Origin: Pirellulales bacterium
GTDB taxonomy: Bacteria; Planctomycetota; Planctomycetia; Pirellulales; UBA1268
DNA length: 40,313 nucleotides
NCBI GenBank assembly: GCA_017853835.1
Contig: JAFMIU010000025.1
Coordinates: 1-40,313 of the forward strand
Direction of reading: 5' to 3'
Made by a program: the position numbers and the translations under genes. The notes below the pieces were generated by a model, which was not told where the DNA came from, did no database searches, and saw only the letters and a list, made by a program, of their open reading frames with translations. Positions 17,904-27,000 of this stretch are shown piece after piece; the first letter of the stretch is position 1; each line of letters opens with the position of its first letter.

Positions 17904-18503
17904 ATGGGACGAGAGACCAAACTCCTGCTCGGCCTTCTCGCCACGCTGATGGGCGTTTTCATGGGCGTGCTGTCCATGAAGCTGCTCGTGCGGCGGCCTC
18001 CCGCCGGCGCCGGGCCCGATGTCCATGCCGATCTGGCCGACGTGGAATCCCACGAACTGGTATCCCCGCCGGAACTCGATCCACCTTCCGTCGCTCTGAT
18101 TCCCACGGCTCCTCGCTTTGCGTCGCGGGAGGCACAGCCGCTCCCCCCGGCGCGTGATCCGTTGGTCGTGCCGGCGTCGGCCGACGTGCCCTTCGACGCG
18201 CCACCGCTCGATGAGCCCCCGACTCCGATGCCGCCGCCGCAGTTCGATCCGCTTCCGAGCCACGAGCCCGCTGCCGAGCCACAACCGGGCCTGGTCACCG
18301 GCGGAACGTATGTCGCCCAGGCTGGCGACTCCTGGTGGTCCCTCGCCGAGCGGGTCTACGGAGATGGCCGCTGCTATCGCGCCCTGTTCGCCTGGAACCG
18401 TGCGGTGGATCCGAGGGTATCGTTGGTGCCGGGCACCACGATCGAACTGCCTCCAGCCGAGCGGCTCCAGGCGGCGTGGCCGGCCCTGATCCCCTCACCG
18501 TGA
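17904..18503 (+). CDS. Membrane-anchored LysM-domain protein
   Basis: This is a 199-residue protein with one N-terminal membrane helix (about 7-29, LLLGLLATLMGVFMGVLSMKLLV). A long Pro/Asp/Ala-rich linker (30-135) follows, then a C-terminal LysM module beginning YVAQAGDSWWSLAERVYGDG and ending in PGTTIELP. LysM domains bind glycans such as peptidoglycan, so the protein could tether the inner membrane to the cell wall. The ATG at 17904 gives the most sensible anchor; an upstream extension to 17832 is poorly composed. It lies where ftsL sits in classical dcw clusters but has no visible FtsL coiled coil. Confidence 0.85.
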   Translation: MGRETKLLLGLLATLMGVFMGVLSMKLLVRRPPAGAGPDVHADLADVESHELVSPPELDPPSVALIPTAPRFASREAQPLPPARDPLVVPASADVPFDAPPLDEPPTPMPPPQFDPLPSHEPAAEPQPGLVTGGTYVAQAGDSWWSLAERVYGDGRCYRALFAWNRAVDPRVSLVPGTTIELPPAERLQAAWPALIPSP

Positions 18504-18525
18504 CATGCCCCCTGGATTGCGACCC

Positions 18526-19311
18526 ATGCACGACAAGTCGGAAATCGTCCGTGACTGGCTTCCGCGATACACCGGCCGAAGTCTCGATGAGTTTGGGGCC
18601 TATGTGCTCCTGGTCAACTTCTCCCACTACGTGGAGGCCTTTGCGGCCCGCTTCGGTGTGCCGGTGCATGGCGAGGGCTATCCGATCCAAACCGCCACGG
18701 CCGACAACCTCACCATCATGAACTTCGGCATGGGCAGCGCCATGGCCGCCACGGTGATGGATCTGCTTTCCGCGATCGATCCGCACGCCGTGCTCTTCCT
18801 GGGGAAGTGCGGCGGCCTGAAGAAGACGCGGCTTGGCGACTTCATCCTGCCGATCGCCGCCATACGCGGCGAGGGCACGAGCAACGAGTACTTCCCGCCC
18901 GAAATCCCCGCGCTCCCGTCATTTCGCCTGCAGGCCGCGGTGTCGTCGGCCATCGCGCGGCATGGACACGACTACTGGACTGGCACCGTCTACACGACCA
19001 ATCGTCGCGTCTGGGAGCACGACGAGACCTTCAAGGACTACCTGGTCAAGACGCGGGCCATCGGCATCGACATGGAAACGGCGACGTTGTTCGTCGTCGG
19101 GTTTGCCAATCACATCCCGAAGGGCGCCCTGCTGCTCGTGTCGGACAATCCCATGAGTCCCGAAGGGGTCAAGACCTCGGCGAGCGATCGTGACGTGAGC
19201 CGCCGGTTCGTCGACGACCACCTGTCGATCGGCATCGACGCCCTGCTCGAACTCCGAGACTCGGGCGCCTCCGTGAAGCACATGCGATTCGAAGACCGCT
19301 CACGGTCCTGA
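18526..19311 (+). CDS. amn: AMP nucleosidase, short form
   Basis: This enzyme hydrolyses AMP to adenine and ribose 5-phosphate. The 261-residue protein begins MHDKSEIVRDWLPRYTGR and carries MNFGMGSAMAATVMDLL, FLGKCGGLKK, IDMETATLFVVGFAN and LLLVSDNPMSPEG, typical of the nucleoside phosphorylase fold as used in AMP nucleosidases. It is much shorter than the E. coli enzyme (about 480 aa) because it lacks the regulatory N-terminal domain; short forms are known in other phyla. ATG 18505, right after the LysM stop, is an alternative start. It may share a transcript with rsmH and the LysM gene. Confidence 0.92.
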   Translation: MHDKSEIVRDWLPRYTGRSLDEFGAYVLLVNFSHYVEAFAARFGVPVHGEGYPIQTATADNLTIMNFGMGSAMAATVMDLLSAIDPHAVLFLGKCGGLKKTRLGDFILPIAAIRGEGTSNEYFPPEIPALPSFRLQAAVSSAIARHGHDYWTGTVYTTNRRVWEHDETFKDYLVKTRAIGIDMETATLFVVGFANHIPKGALLLVSDNPMSPEGVKTSASDRDVSRRFVDDHLSIGIDALLELRDSGASVKHMRFEDRSRS

Positions 19312-19322
19312 TCGCCTGGGGA

Positions 19323-20186
19323 TTACTTCGAGCCGAACTTGTAGGCGGCGTTCTTGGTGTCGAAGTCGGCGTCGGTGAAGCCGTTGTTCACCTTCACGTT
19401 CATGTACGTGTATTCCTCCATGAGGAGCGGCTGACCGCCCGGCTCCTGGGGCCAGTCGTACGCTTCGTACCGCACGGGAATGAGATACTCGTCGTCGATG
19501 AACACCCGGGCCAGATGGAATCGGAAGTTCCGACGCGGCACGGGATGCACCACCTGCACGCAGGTGCAGATCCGCCCGTTGACCTTCGCATTGGGGTAGA
19601 AGTTGACCTCGCACTCGCCAAACTGCTTGTCGTGCTCGGCCACCTCGACGAGCCGCTTGGCAAGGTTTTCGACGCCGATCTCGGTGATCGGATAGCGGTT
19701 TCCCTGCATGGCGAGAGGGCCGTCGGGCTTGAGGGCCACCGTGCCCACCATCGCCCGCACGCCACTGCCGGCATGGGCGAGCATGTTGCCGTCGTTGCGG
19801 CCATCCACCCAGATCACCTCCTGCCCCTTCACTGAATCCGGCGCGAGGAAGTAGAGGTAGACGCTGAACGGCTCATGACGAACCTTCGCGAACATGTATT
19901 CATGGTCGTTGAGTTTGCCGTCGATCCGCTCCCGCTTCACCATCGTGCAGGAGTAGTCCTTGATGGTGCCGCGAAGGGAGGTCAGCCCCTTCTGGGCGAG
20001 TTCGAGGGCAGGCTGCAGCGGATGCTCTCCGCCCCCCGCAACCGTCTGGGCGTCGGTGGCGCCGGCATTGCCCTTGGCGATGTCGCCATGAGGCAGCAGC
20101 CCTGGACCCTGATCCTGGGCGATGACGGGTGTGGCGGCAAAAAGAATGGTCGCCACCAAGATCGGCATGCGTGCACTGTAGCCCAT
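19323..20186 (-). CDS. DUF1571 exported protein
   Basis: This 287-residue exported protein has a signal peptide (ATILFAATPVIAQ, about residues 10-24). The mature part begins with a low-complexity stretch. It continues with a DUF1571-type domain: LRGTIKDYSCTMVKRERIDGKL, EYMFAKVRHEPFSVYLYFLAP, GQEVIWVDGRNDGNMLAHAG, and a terminal EEYTYMNVKVNNGFTDADFD. The fold resembles lipoprotein-carrier-like outer-membrane sorting proteins, but the function is unknown. The family is common in planctomycetes. The start at 20186 is preferred because GGAGGG lies 4 bases upstream; ATG 20198 overlaps that site. Confidence 0.9.
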   Translation of the reverse strand: MGYSARMPILVATILFAATPVIAQDQGPGLLPHGDIAKGNAGATDAQTVAGGGEHPLQPALELAQKGLTSLRGTIKDYSCTMVKRERIDGKLNDHEYMFAKVRHEPFSVYLYFLAPDSVKGQEVIWVDGRNDGNMLAHAGSGVRAMVGTVALKPDGPLAMQGNRYPITEIGVENLAKRLVEVAEHDKQFGECEVNFYPNAKVNGRICTCVQVVHPVPRRNFRFHLARVFIDDEYLIPVRYEAYDWPQEPGGQPLLMEEYTYMNVKVNNGFTDADFDTKNAAYKFGSK

Positions 20187-20483
20187 CGATCCCTCCATGG
20201 ATCCGACGAAGTCGAGCCGGCTGGTTCTTCTCGTATCGCCCCGTACGCCACGGCGATTTCACCGGGGTGCATCCCGGCAGCACGATCGGCAGATCCGGCA
20301 AGACTGCCTCGCGTGCGGGGAGGGGGGAGTGTATCGGGGTTCCATGGTCCAGACCATGCCAGTTCCCTCGGAAAACGCCCGTTTCCTGCCCAAAAACGCC
20401 GTGACTTGTGGAGCATCGCGCCGCCAACGATGCTCGGGTGTTCGGAGGCGGCCCCCTCCCTCGCCGCCCACCCCACCGCCCCC
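20187..20483. other. Divergent promoter region, no gene
   Basis: This region separates the minus-strand DUF1571 gene from the plus-strand hydrolase operon and should carry promoters for both. I see no clear sigma70 boxes. A perfect inverted repeat, CATGGTC-CA-GACCATG (20343-20358), could be an operator. A weaker GGAAAACG/CGTTTCC stem follows at about 20370-20386. Confidence 0.45.
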
Positions 20484-21170
20484 ATGGCCACGATCGCATC
20501 CCTTTCCGCCCCCAGCCCGATCCGCGTGGTGGCCATCGAGTCGCAACCGTTTGGTGAAAACACCTACGTGGTGTTTCGCGACGGCTCTGAATCCTGCCTG
20601 GTGATCGACCCCGGATTCGAACCCGGGGCGATCATCACATGGCTGGAGGAGACGGGGCTCCACCCTGAAGCCATCCTCGTGACCCATGGCCACTCCGACC
20701 ACATCGCCGGCATCGGTTCGCTTCGCACCCGATGGCCCGAGATTCCGATCGTCATCGGCCGGGGCGATGCCCCCAAACTGACGAGCCCGACGGGCAACCT
20801 CTCCGCCGGCTTCGGCCTGGCCCTCGTCGCCCCACCCGCCGACCGACTCCTCGACGATGGGGAGACCTTTCGGGGGGCGAATCTCGACCTTGTGGTCCGG
20901 GAGATTCCGGGCCACTCCTCGGGCCACGTCGCCTTTGTGATCGACGCCGTCGAGCCCCCGATCGTCTTCGGGGGCGATGTGCTCTTCCGCGAAGGCATTG
21001 GACGGACCGACTTCCCCGACGGGGATTTTTCGGCCCTCGAAGCGGGCATCCGCCGACATCTCTACTCCCTCCCCGACGCAGCGATCGTCTTTCCCGGTCA
21101 TGGCGTTCCCACCACCGTGGGCTACGAAAAGAGTCATAATCCGTTCGTCCGCCCCGGGGGCGCACGTTGA
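20484..21170 (+). CDS. Metallo-beta-lactamase-fold hydrolase (glyoxalase II-like)
   Basis: This is a 228-residue metal-dependent hydrolase. It shows FGENTYVV and IDPGFEPGAI at the front, the di-metal motif THGHSDH (His68, His70, Asp72, His73), PGHSSGHVAF with the next His ligand, FGGDVLFREGIGRTDFP with the bridging Asp, and FPGHGVPTTVGYEK with the last His. It resembles glyoxalase II (YcbL-like) thioester hydrolases, though the substrate is not certain. ATG 20484 (MATIASLS) is the best start; the upstream in-frame extension is antisense to DUF1571. The stop overlaps the acyltransferase start. Confidence 0.92.
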   Translation: MATIASLSAPSPIRVVAIESQPFGENTYVVFRDGSESCLVIDPGFEPGAIITWLEETGLHPEAILVTHGHSDHIAGIGSLRTRWPEIPIVIGRGDAPKLTSPTGNLSAGFGLALVAPPADRLLDDGETFRGANLDLVVREIPGHSSGHVAFVIDAVEPPIVFGGDVLFREGIGRTDFPDGDFSALEAGIRRHLYSLPDAAIVFPGHGVPTTVGYEKSHNPFVRPGGAR

Positions 21171-21874
21171 CCGCCGTGACTGCCGCCGTCGAAGATGCCG
21201 TGATGCTCTCGCCCGCAGACATCCCCTCGCCGCAGCCCTCGCCCACGCCATCGGGGCGGTCGCCCCTGTGCCGTGCCGCGGGCCTCGGCCTGGCCGGCCT
21301 CGCCCGACTCCTGGCGGGCGCGAGCGTGCGGTGGATCGCGTCGCAGCCCGACACGTGCCAACGGGTGTACTTCGCCAACCACACCAGCCACCTCGACGCG
21401 CTGGTGGTCTGGTCGTCCCTTCCACAGAGCGTGCGTGAAATGACGCGTCCGGTGGCCGCCAAAGACTACTGGTCACGCGGGTTCGTGCGACGGTGGCTTG
21501 CCGAGGAGGTGTTCGATGCGATCCTGATCGACCGCACCGACATCAAGGTGCATCAGAGCCCCGTCGACCTGATGATCCGGGAAGCTGGACAGACCCACTC
21601 CCTGATCGTCTTCCCCGAGGGAGGACGAAGCGTGTCGGGAGAGGTGGGCGAGTTCAAGAGCGGGCTTTACTATCTGGCCAAGAAACGCCCCGACATCGAA
21701 CTCATCCCCGTGCACATCGACAACCTCAATCGCGTTCTTCCACGAGGTGAGTTTCTCCCCGTTCCGCTGCTCTCGTGCATCAGTTTCGGGCCGCCAATGT
21801 GGCTGGAGCGAGGCGAGGCAAAGCTCGACTTCCTGGCCCGGGCCCGCCGCGCCGTGCTGGCCATGAAGGATTGA
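21167..21874 (+). CDS. plsC: 1-acylglycerol-3-phosphate O-acyltransferase (PlsC-like)
   Basis: It probably acylates lysophosphatidic acid to phosphatidic acid at the membrane. The 235-residue protein has the acyltransferase motif I NHTSHLD (71-77, H-x4-D) and motif III VFPEGGRS (147-154). A Pro/Ser-rich leader comes first. The start is TTG at 21167, overlapping the hydrolase TGA by 4 bases; GTG 21176 and ATG 21203 are alternatives. The next gene is cdsA, 7 bases downstream, which uses the product of this reaction. The exact acyl acceptor is inferred. Confidence 0.9.
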   Translation: MTAVTAAVEDAVMLSPADIPSPQPSPTPSGRSPLCRAAGLGLAGLARLLAGASVRWIASQPDTCQRVYFANHTSHLDALVVWSSLPQSVREMTRPVAAKDYWSRGFVRRWLAEEVFDAILIDRTDIKVHQSPVDLMIREAGQTHSLIVFPEGGRSVSGEVGEFKSGLYYLAKKRPDIELIPVHIDNLNRVLPRGEFLPVPLLSCISFGPPMWLERGEAKLDFLARARRAVLAMKD

Positions 21875-21881
21875 GGCCGGC

Positions 21882-22847
21882 ATGAACGACAACCGAACCA
21901 TCGCGCTCGTCGCCGGCGTGCTCGCGTTGTTGATGGCCGCCACGGCCGTCGGCCAGTTTTTAGCGCGGCACCCCGACCGTGGACTCGATCCGGCCGCCAT
22001 CCGCACCTTCAACAACAGGCTGCGCGGGTGGTGGATCCTTTGCACGGTGCTCGCCGCCGCCTTCTGGCTCGGCACCACCGCCACGGTCGTGCTGTTCGGG
22101 CTCGTGTCGTTCTGGGCCCTTCGCGAGTTCATCACGCTCACCCCGACGCGCAAGGGCGACCACCGAGCCCTCTTCTGGGTGTTCTTTCTCTTCACACCGC
22201 TCCATTACGTCCTCGTGGGCCTGAATCGCTACGACGTGTTCAGCGTGTTTTTGCCCGTGTACGCCACGCTCTTCGTGCTCGCCCGCGTCGCGTTTGCCGG
22301 CGACTACAAACGCTTCCTGGAACGGACCGCCAAGATCCAGGCGGGGCTCGTGGTCTGCGTCTATTGCCTGTCGTTCGCGCCGGCGCTGCTGCAGATCCCG
22401 ATCCCCGGCGCCGCCGGCACGGGCAACAGCGGCAACTTCCGGCTGTTGTTCTTTCTCATCCTGCTGGTGCAGTTCGCCGACTGCATGCAATATGTCTGGA
22501 GCCGCATGCTCGGCCAGCGGCTCGTGGCGGCATCGGTGAGTTCCAATCGCACCTGGGAGGGGCTGCTTGGCAGTGCGACCAGCACGGCGCTCCTGGCGGC
22601 CGTGCTCTGGTGGGCCGCACCGCCATTCCAGCTCTGGCAGGCCACGTTGGCGGGGCTCGTCGTCGCCGTGATGGGCTTCGCGGGCGGCATGACGATGAGC
22701 GCGATCAAGCGCGACCGCGGCGTCAAGGACTACGGCACGCTCGTGGTGGGCCACGGCGGCGTGCTCGACCGGATCGACTCCATGTGCTTTGCCGCGCCGG
22801 TCTTCTACCACATCACGCTTCTGATCACGGGCGTGAAACCGGGCTGA
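21882..22847 (+). CDS. cdsA: Phosphatidate cytidylyltransferase
   Basis: CdsA converts phosphatidic acid and CTP to CDP-diacylglycerol, the branch point of phospholipid synthesis. The 321-residue integral membrane protein has about seven to eight hydrophobic segments and ends with the CDP-DAG synthase signature starting SAIKRDRGVKDYG (273-285) and continuing HGGVLDRID (291-299), which matches the S-x-K-R-x4-K-D ... H-G-G-x2-D-R-x-D pattern. It forms an operon with the acyltransferase, so two successive steps are co-expressed. Confidence 0.96.
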   Translation: MNDNRTIALVAGVLALLMAATAVGQFLARHPDRGLDPAAIRTFNNRLRGWWILCTVLAAAFWLGTTATVVLFGLVSFWALREFITLTPTRKGDHRALFWVFFLFTPLHYVLVGLNRYDVFSVFLPVYATLFVLARVAFAGDYKRFLERTAKIQAGLVVCVYCLSFAPALLQIPIPGAAGTGNSGNFRLLFFLILLVQFADCMQYVWSRMLGQRLVAASVSSNRTWEGLLGSATSTALLAAVLWWAAPPFQLWQATLAGLVVAVMGFAGGMTMSAIKRDRGVKDYGTLVVGHGGVLDRIDSMCFAAPVFYHITLLITGVKPG

Positions 22848-22883
22848 TCGGAACAGGACTGCCCGAAACAGGGCTGAAGGCAC

Positions 22884-22927
22884 GGCCGCGGTCCCGCCGA
22901 GGCCATCATCGAACGGCGGGCGCGGCC
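22884..22927. terminator. Bidirectional hairpin between cdsA and the peptidase-like gene
   Basis: GGCCGCG-GT-CCCGCC (22884-22898) pairs with GGCGGG-CGCGGCC (22915-22927), a 13-pair stem with a two-base bulge and a 16-base loop. The loop contains the stop codon of the minus-strand gene. It lies in the convergent gap and may stop transcription in both directions. It has no U-run. Confidence 0.45.
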
Positions 22928-23850
22928 TGGCCGCGGCGGGCCTGGGCATAGATCGAGGTGCGGGCGGCGCTGGTTGCCACCGGCGCCGAGCCCACGGCAG
23001 CATCGGGACTCTGACCGCGGGCCGTGGCGGCGACGGGCGGAGACGGCACGGCCGCCACGAGCGAGGCGGGCGGGGCCGGACAGCCCTGCTTCACCCACTC
23101 GAGCCACACATGCTGCATCTGCGCGACGTCCGACACGCCGTAGTGCTTCGCCAGGGATCCCGACCAGTTGTCGGTGGCGAGGCCATCGGCCACGAACGCG
23201 ACGTAGGTGTGGCGGCCACCCCGCTCGATCAGGTAGCGGGCGAGCGAGTAGCCTTGCGAGTAGAGCGGCAGCACATCGGCCGGATACTCCTTCATCGCGA
23301 ACATCTCCGGAAAGGCGATGCCGCGGCCGGTGGTCAGAAACTCGATCAGCAGGCGGTGCTGACGAGCTCGCTCCACCGGGTGTTCCACCGTCGTGCAGGC
23401 ACCCTCGTCGGCCCACCGCGGCAAGGGACGGCGGAAGTGGCTGGCGAAGATCGTGTGGGTGATTTCGTGCGGCAACACGGAGTCGAGAATCCGCTCCTCG
23501 CTCCCCTGGATCGTCATCGTCCATTGAAACACTTCGCCGCGATCGAAGACAAAACTCGTCGCCCCACCGGCACCGAGATTCGGGGCCACCTGCGCCGTGA
23601 TCGGGCATGGGCGGCTCCATCGTGGGAGAGGGCTGCCGGTCCACTCGATGGCCAGCGTGTGGCGGTATTGCTCAGCGGCATCGCCGATTTTGCGGGCCAG
23701 GGCCTCCGTCGGGGCCTCGACCACGAAATTGGCCGTGCGATACCCGGCGGCATGAACCTCGACGGCGACTCCGAGCAGGGCGATCGCCGCGACGACCGTT
23801 GCCATTCCGCGGCGAATCAACACACCGCCGCCACATCGTCCCAACACCAT
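22906..23850 (-). CDS. Exported HEXXH metallopeptidase-like protein
   Basis: This is a 314-residue protein with an N-terminal signal sequence (MATVVAAIALLGVAVEVHA, about 16-34). The mature domain begins YRTANFVVEAP and contains LPHEITHTIFASHF with the zinc motif HEITH (His128, Glu129, His132). A WADEG segment follows (Glu149, probable third ligand), as in gluzincin peptidases of the peptidase MA-like type. The C-terminus (about 250-314) is a low-complexity Ala/Pro tail. The start is set at ATG 23850, ten bases after GGAGG; other in-frame ATGs exist. The substrate is unknown. It follows the giant gene pair on the same strand after about 190 bases. Confidence 0.82.
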   Translation of the reverse strand: MVLGRCGGGVLIRRGMATVVAAIALLGVAVEVHAAGYRTANFVVEAPTEALARKIGDAAEQYRHTLAIEWTGSPLPRWSRPCPITAQVAPNLGAGGATSFVFDRGEVFQWTMTIQGSEERILDSVLPHEITHTIFASHFRRPLPRWADEGACTTVEHPVERARQHRLLIEFLTTGRGIAFPEMFAMKEYPADVLPLYSQGYSLARYLIERGGRHTYVAFVADGLATDNWSGSLAKHYGVSDVAQMQHVWLEWVKQGCPAPPASLVAAVPSPPVAATARGQSPDAAVGSAPVATSAARTSIYAQARRGQAAPAVR

Positions 23851-24039
23851 GCCTGACATGCCTCCGTGCATCGCGACGGGCCGCGGCGGGCATCCTGCCC
23901 GGCCGGGACGCGGCACCCATCGCACACGTGCGTTGGGTGACCGCCGGCGTCATCGACGAGGGGGCGGACGGTAGCGGCGGCCATCCGACCGAGCCAGACC
24001 GCTTTTTCCGCTGGGAAATGACCTTGGGGAGGCCATTCG

Positions 24040-27000
24040 TCAGGCTGGCTGACGAGCGACCGGCCGGCCGCGCATCGCTGCCACGACTCCACCGACGACC
24101 ATGCCCCATCCCGGCAGGGCCGGTTCCAAGACGAGCACCCACAGAACGCCCGCTGCCGCGAGCCCCCACGGCCACGCCTCCTGGAGCACGGCCTCGAAAC
24201 GTTCGGGCCATCGCGCGGCCAGGCCCCATCCAATGGCGAGCACGGCGAGAAGGAACAGGGTCGCCGCGCCTCGGTGCCTCACCTCGGGGCTCCCGAGCCT
24301 CACGGTTCGGACCGTGAGCGGCTCGTCCCCTGCCGTGATCACATGAACCCGCTCCGACGATCCCGATCCCGCACGAATCGCGTTTTCCCATTCCCGTTCC
24401 AGCACGGGACGATCCCCCGAGGCAACAGCCTCCGCGAAATCGAGGAGCCGCTCTCGGGTGCCCGAGAACGCCGCGGCGGCGGCCGCCTCGAACACATCGG
24501 CAACCCGCTGTCGGGCATTCTCGATCGAACCGTTCCAGGTCGCACTCGACACGAGCTTCGCCGGTTCGGCCACACGCAAACGTGTGCCGGTGGGTGTGTC
24601 GATTCTCCACACGACCTCGCGACATGGCAGGCCCACGAGCCTCGGCGGGGCGAGTTGCAGGGCGTCACCCGACGTCACGCCCCCGGCGTCTCCCGCAAAC
24701 ACCGCGAGGATCGATCGCGGCCATCCCGTATCGTGCAGTCGGAGACTCCAACGACCGGTCGCCTGGGGCACTGCACGAGTCTCACGGCCATCGATGAGCA
24801 CGTCGAACAGCCGCATGCCGTTCGGGAGCGCAAGCGTCATCGTGGGCGACGACGTCACGACGTCGAATCGCACCACACCCCACAACCGGCCTCGCGGATC
24901 GATCACGAGGTGCACCACCGTCGACTCCACCTGATCGCCAAAGCCAGACGTCGGAGGCAACGCCACCGCATCGGTCGAGGGGGCATCGTTCGGATCGAGC
25001 GGCCGCTCCTCGAGCACATAGCCTGGAGCCGGCTCGTCGGAAGCGAGCTCGCGCTCCGTCGTCACGCCCGGAGTGAAGTCTGCGTCGGGACGCCCCTCGG
25101 AACCAACGGCGGGAGAGACCGTCACGCTCAGATCCCGCGCCGACCACCGCACTTCGAGCCCAGCCGTGGCGGGCCACACAGCGCGCATCAGAGGCAGCGA
25201 TCCACGCAGCGGCGGCGGCTCCCGAAGCCGGGCCACGACCTCCAGTCGAAATCGTCCCAAACGCGGACGCTGCACGACGATCGAAAGGGTCGACGGATCG
25301 ACCCGGGAGTGGCTTACGTCGATCGGTGTTGGCGTGCTCGACGCCACGTCGGAGAGCGTCACCCGGTCCACCACCGCCTCGCCGGGCAGCGTCACCAGCA
25401 TGTCGGTGAGCGGCGATGATTCGGCGTCCATCTGGCTGACGTAGGCAAGGCCGACGTGATCGGACCTGAACTCGACGTCGAGCGACTGTCGCATGCGAGG
25501 GTGTTGCGAACGACGACGCACCGCCAGCCTGGGACGCGACGAGCCGGAGGCCGAGGACTCCGCCGAGGACATCACTTCCGACCGCCAGACGGCCACCACT
25601 CCGGGGTCGTCGGCCTCCGACGGGCGCGCCATGGAGGAGCCCCGCGGCAGTTCTGCGGTAATCTCCAAATCCCCGTCGGTCACGCACCGCACGGTCCGGA
25701 GGTCAGTGCGAACCGACTCGAGCCACACCGCCGGCGCCTCGAACACGCCCACCGGATCGGCAAGAGGCATCGCAAACGAGATGTCGAGGCGGCTTCGGCC
25801 GGCGACTGGTTCGGGCACATCGATGAGGAATCGATGGCTGCCAAGCGGCTTGGCGACGAGCCGTTCGCGGTCATCGCCGACCGGCTGCAAGGGCGGCGTG
25901 GCCCGCACCACCACCGACCGCACGACACCCTGTCCTGCCTGGATTTCAAACGAAGCCTTCACGAGGCAGCGGTGGTTTCGCCACGCCACAAGATTCTCAC
26001 TGCGAGACTCGTCGATGATGGCGGCGAGCGGGTGCCGCGGATCGACCGACCGGGCCAGACGAACCCTGGTGGCCCGAGTCACATCAAACCGCCCCGCCGT
26101 TGCGGCCACTGGGTTCCAGATTCCATCGCCATCGCCACGGTCGCACTCCCAGACGGTCGAACTCCGATCGGCCGGCCCGGCTGCCGCCACCACCTCCGCC
26201 CGAGCCGCATCCGGAAGCACAACCTCGACCATCTCCACGATGCCGCGACGGACTCCCGCTGGGACGAGTTCCACGGTGACGCGCTGCGAGCCAGACACGG
26301 CGGCGAGCAGTTTCGCCTCCGTGCCGTCGGGCGACACGTCAACACCCAGGCCGGCCGCACCCCCTGCGCTGCGCTCCCAACGACATCCTCCCTCAGGCTG
26401 CCGGAGCACCATCACGCCGCCCTGATCGACATCGAGATCGAGTTCCAGTCGCCACGTCTCGTCGGTCGTCACGAGGCGACACTCCTTCACGCGAATGGAA
26501 TCCGCCTCGGCATCGAGGCCCGAGGCCAGACGTCGAAACAGGCCCTCGGGAACGACGGCCGTTTCCTCGCCTTCACCACCGGTCGTGATGTACACCCGCG
26601 CCGGATCCGCCGCCTCGGCGGCCATGGCATCGGGAGTGGCCGCGGTCGCCACCATGGAGGCGCCCATGAGCACGCCCACCGCCGCTACCGGCCTCACTCG
26701 CCGTGACCATCCCGCGGCGGCCCAAAGGCCCACCCATCCGCCCCACCACGCCGCCCGCGCGACGTCGAGAAACGGCGGATCGGCCCACAAGGCCGTGATG
26801 CCCATGACCACCACGATCCCGACGGCGGACACGCTGCGATTCCGGCCACGCCACCAGCCGAAGGCCGCGGTGAGGAGACCCGCCAGCACCGTGGCGGCGG
26901 AGGTCAGCCCGCGCCGCACCACGATGAGCCCGGCCTTTCCACTCGTCACGTGAACCCGATGAAAGCCCACCGATTCCGCACCGACGAGGGAAGCCGCCGG

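Noticed and set aside
19875..20483. N-terminal extension of the MBL hydrolase
   Set aside because: It would run antisense through DUF1571. The family start is at 20484.
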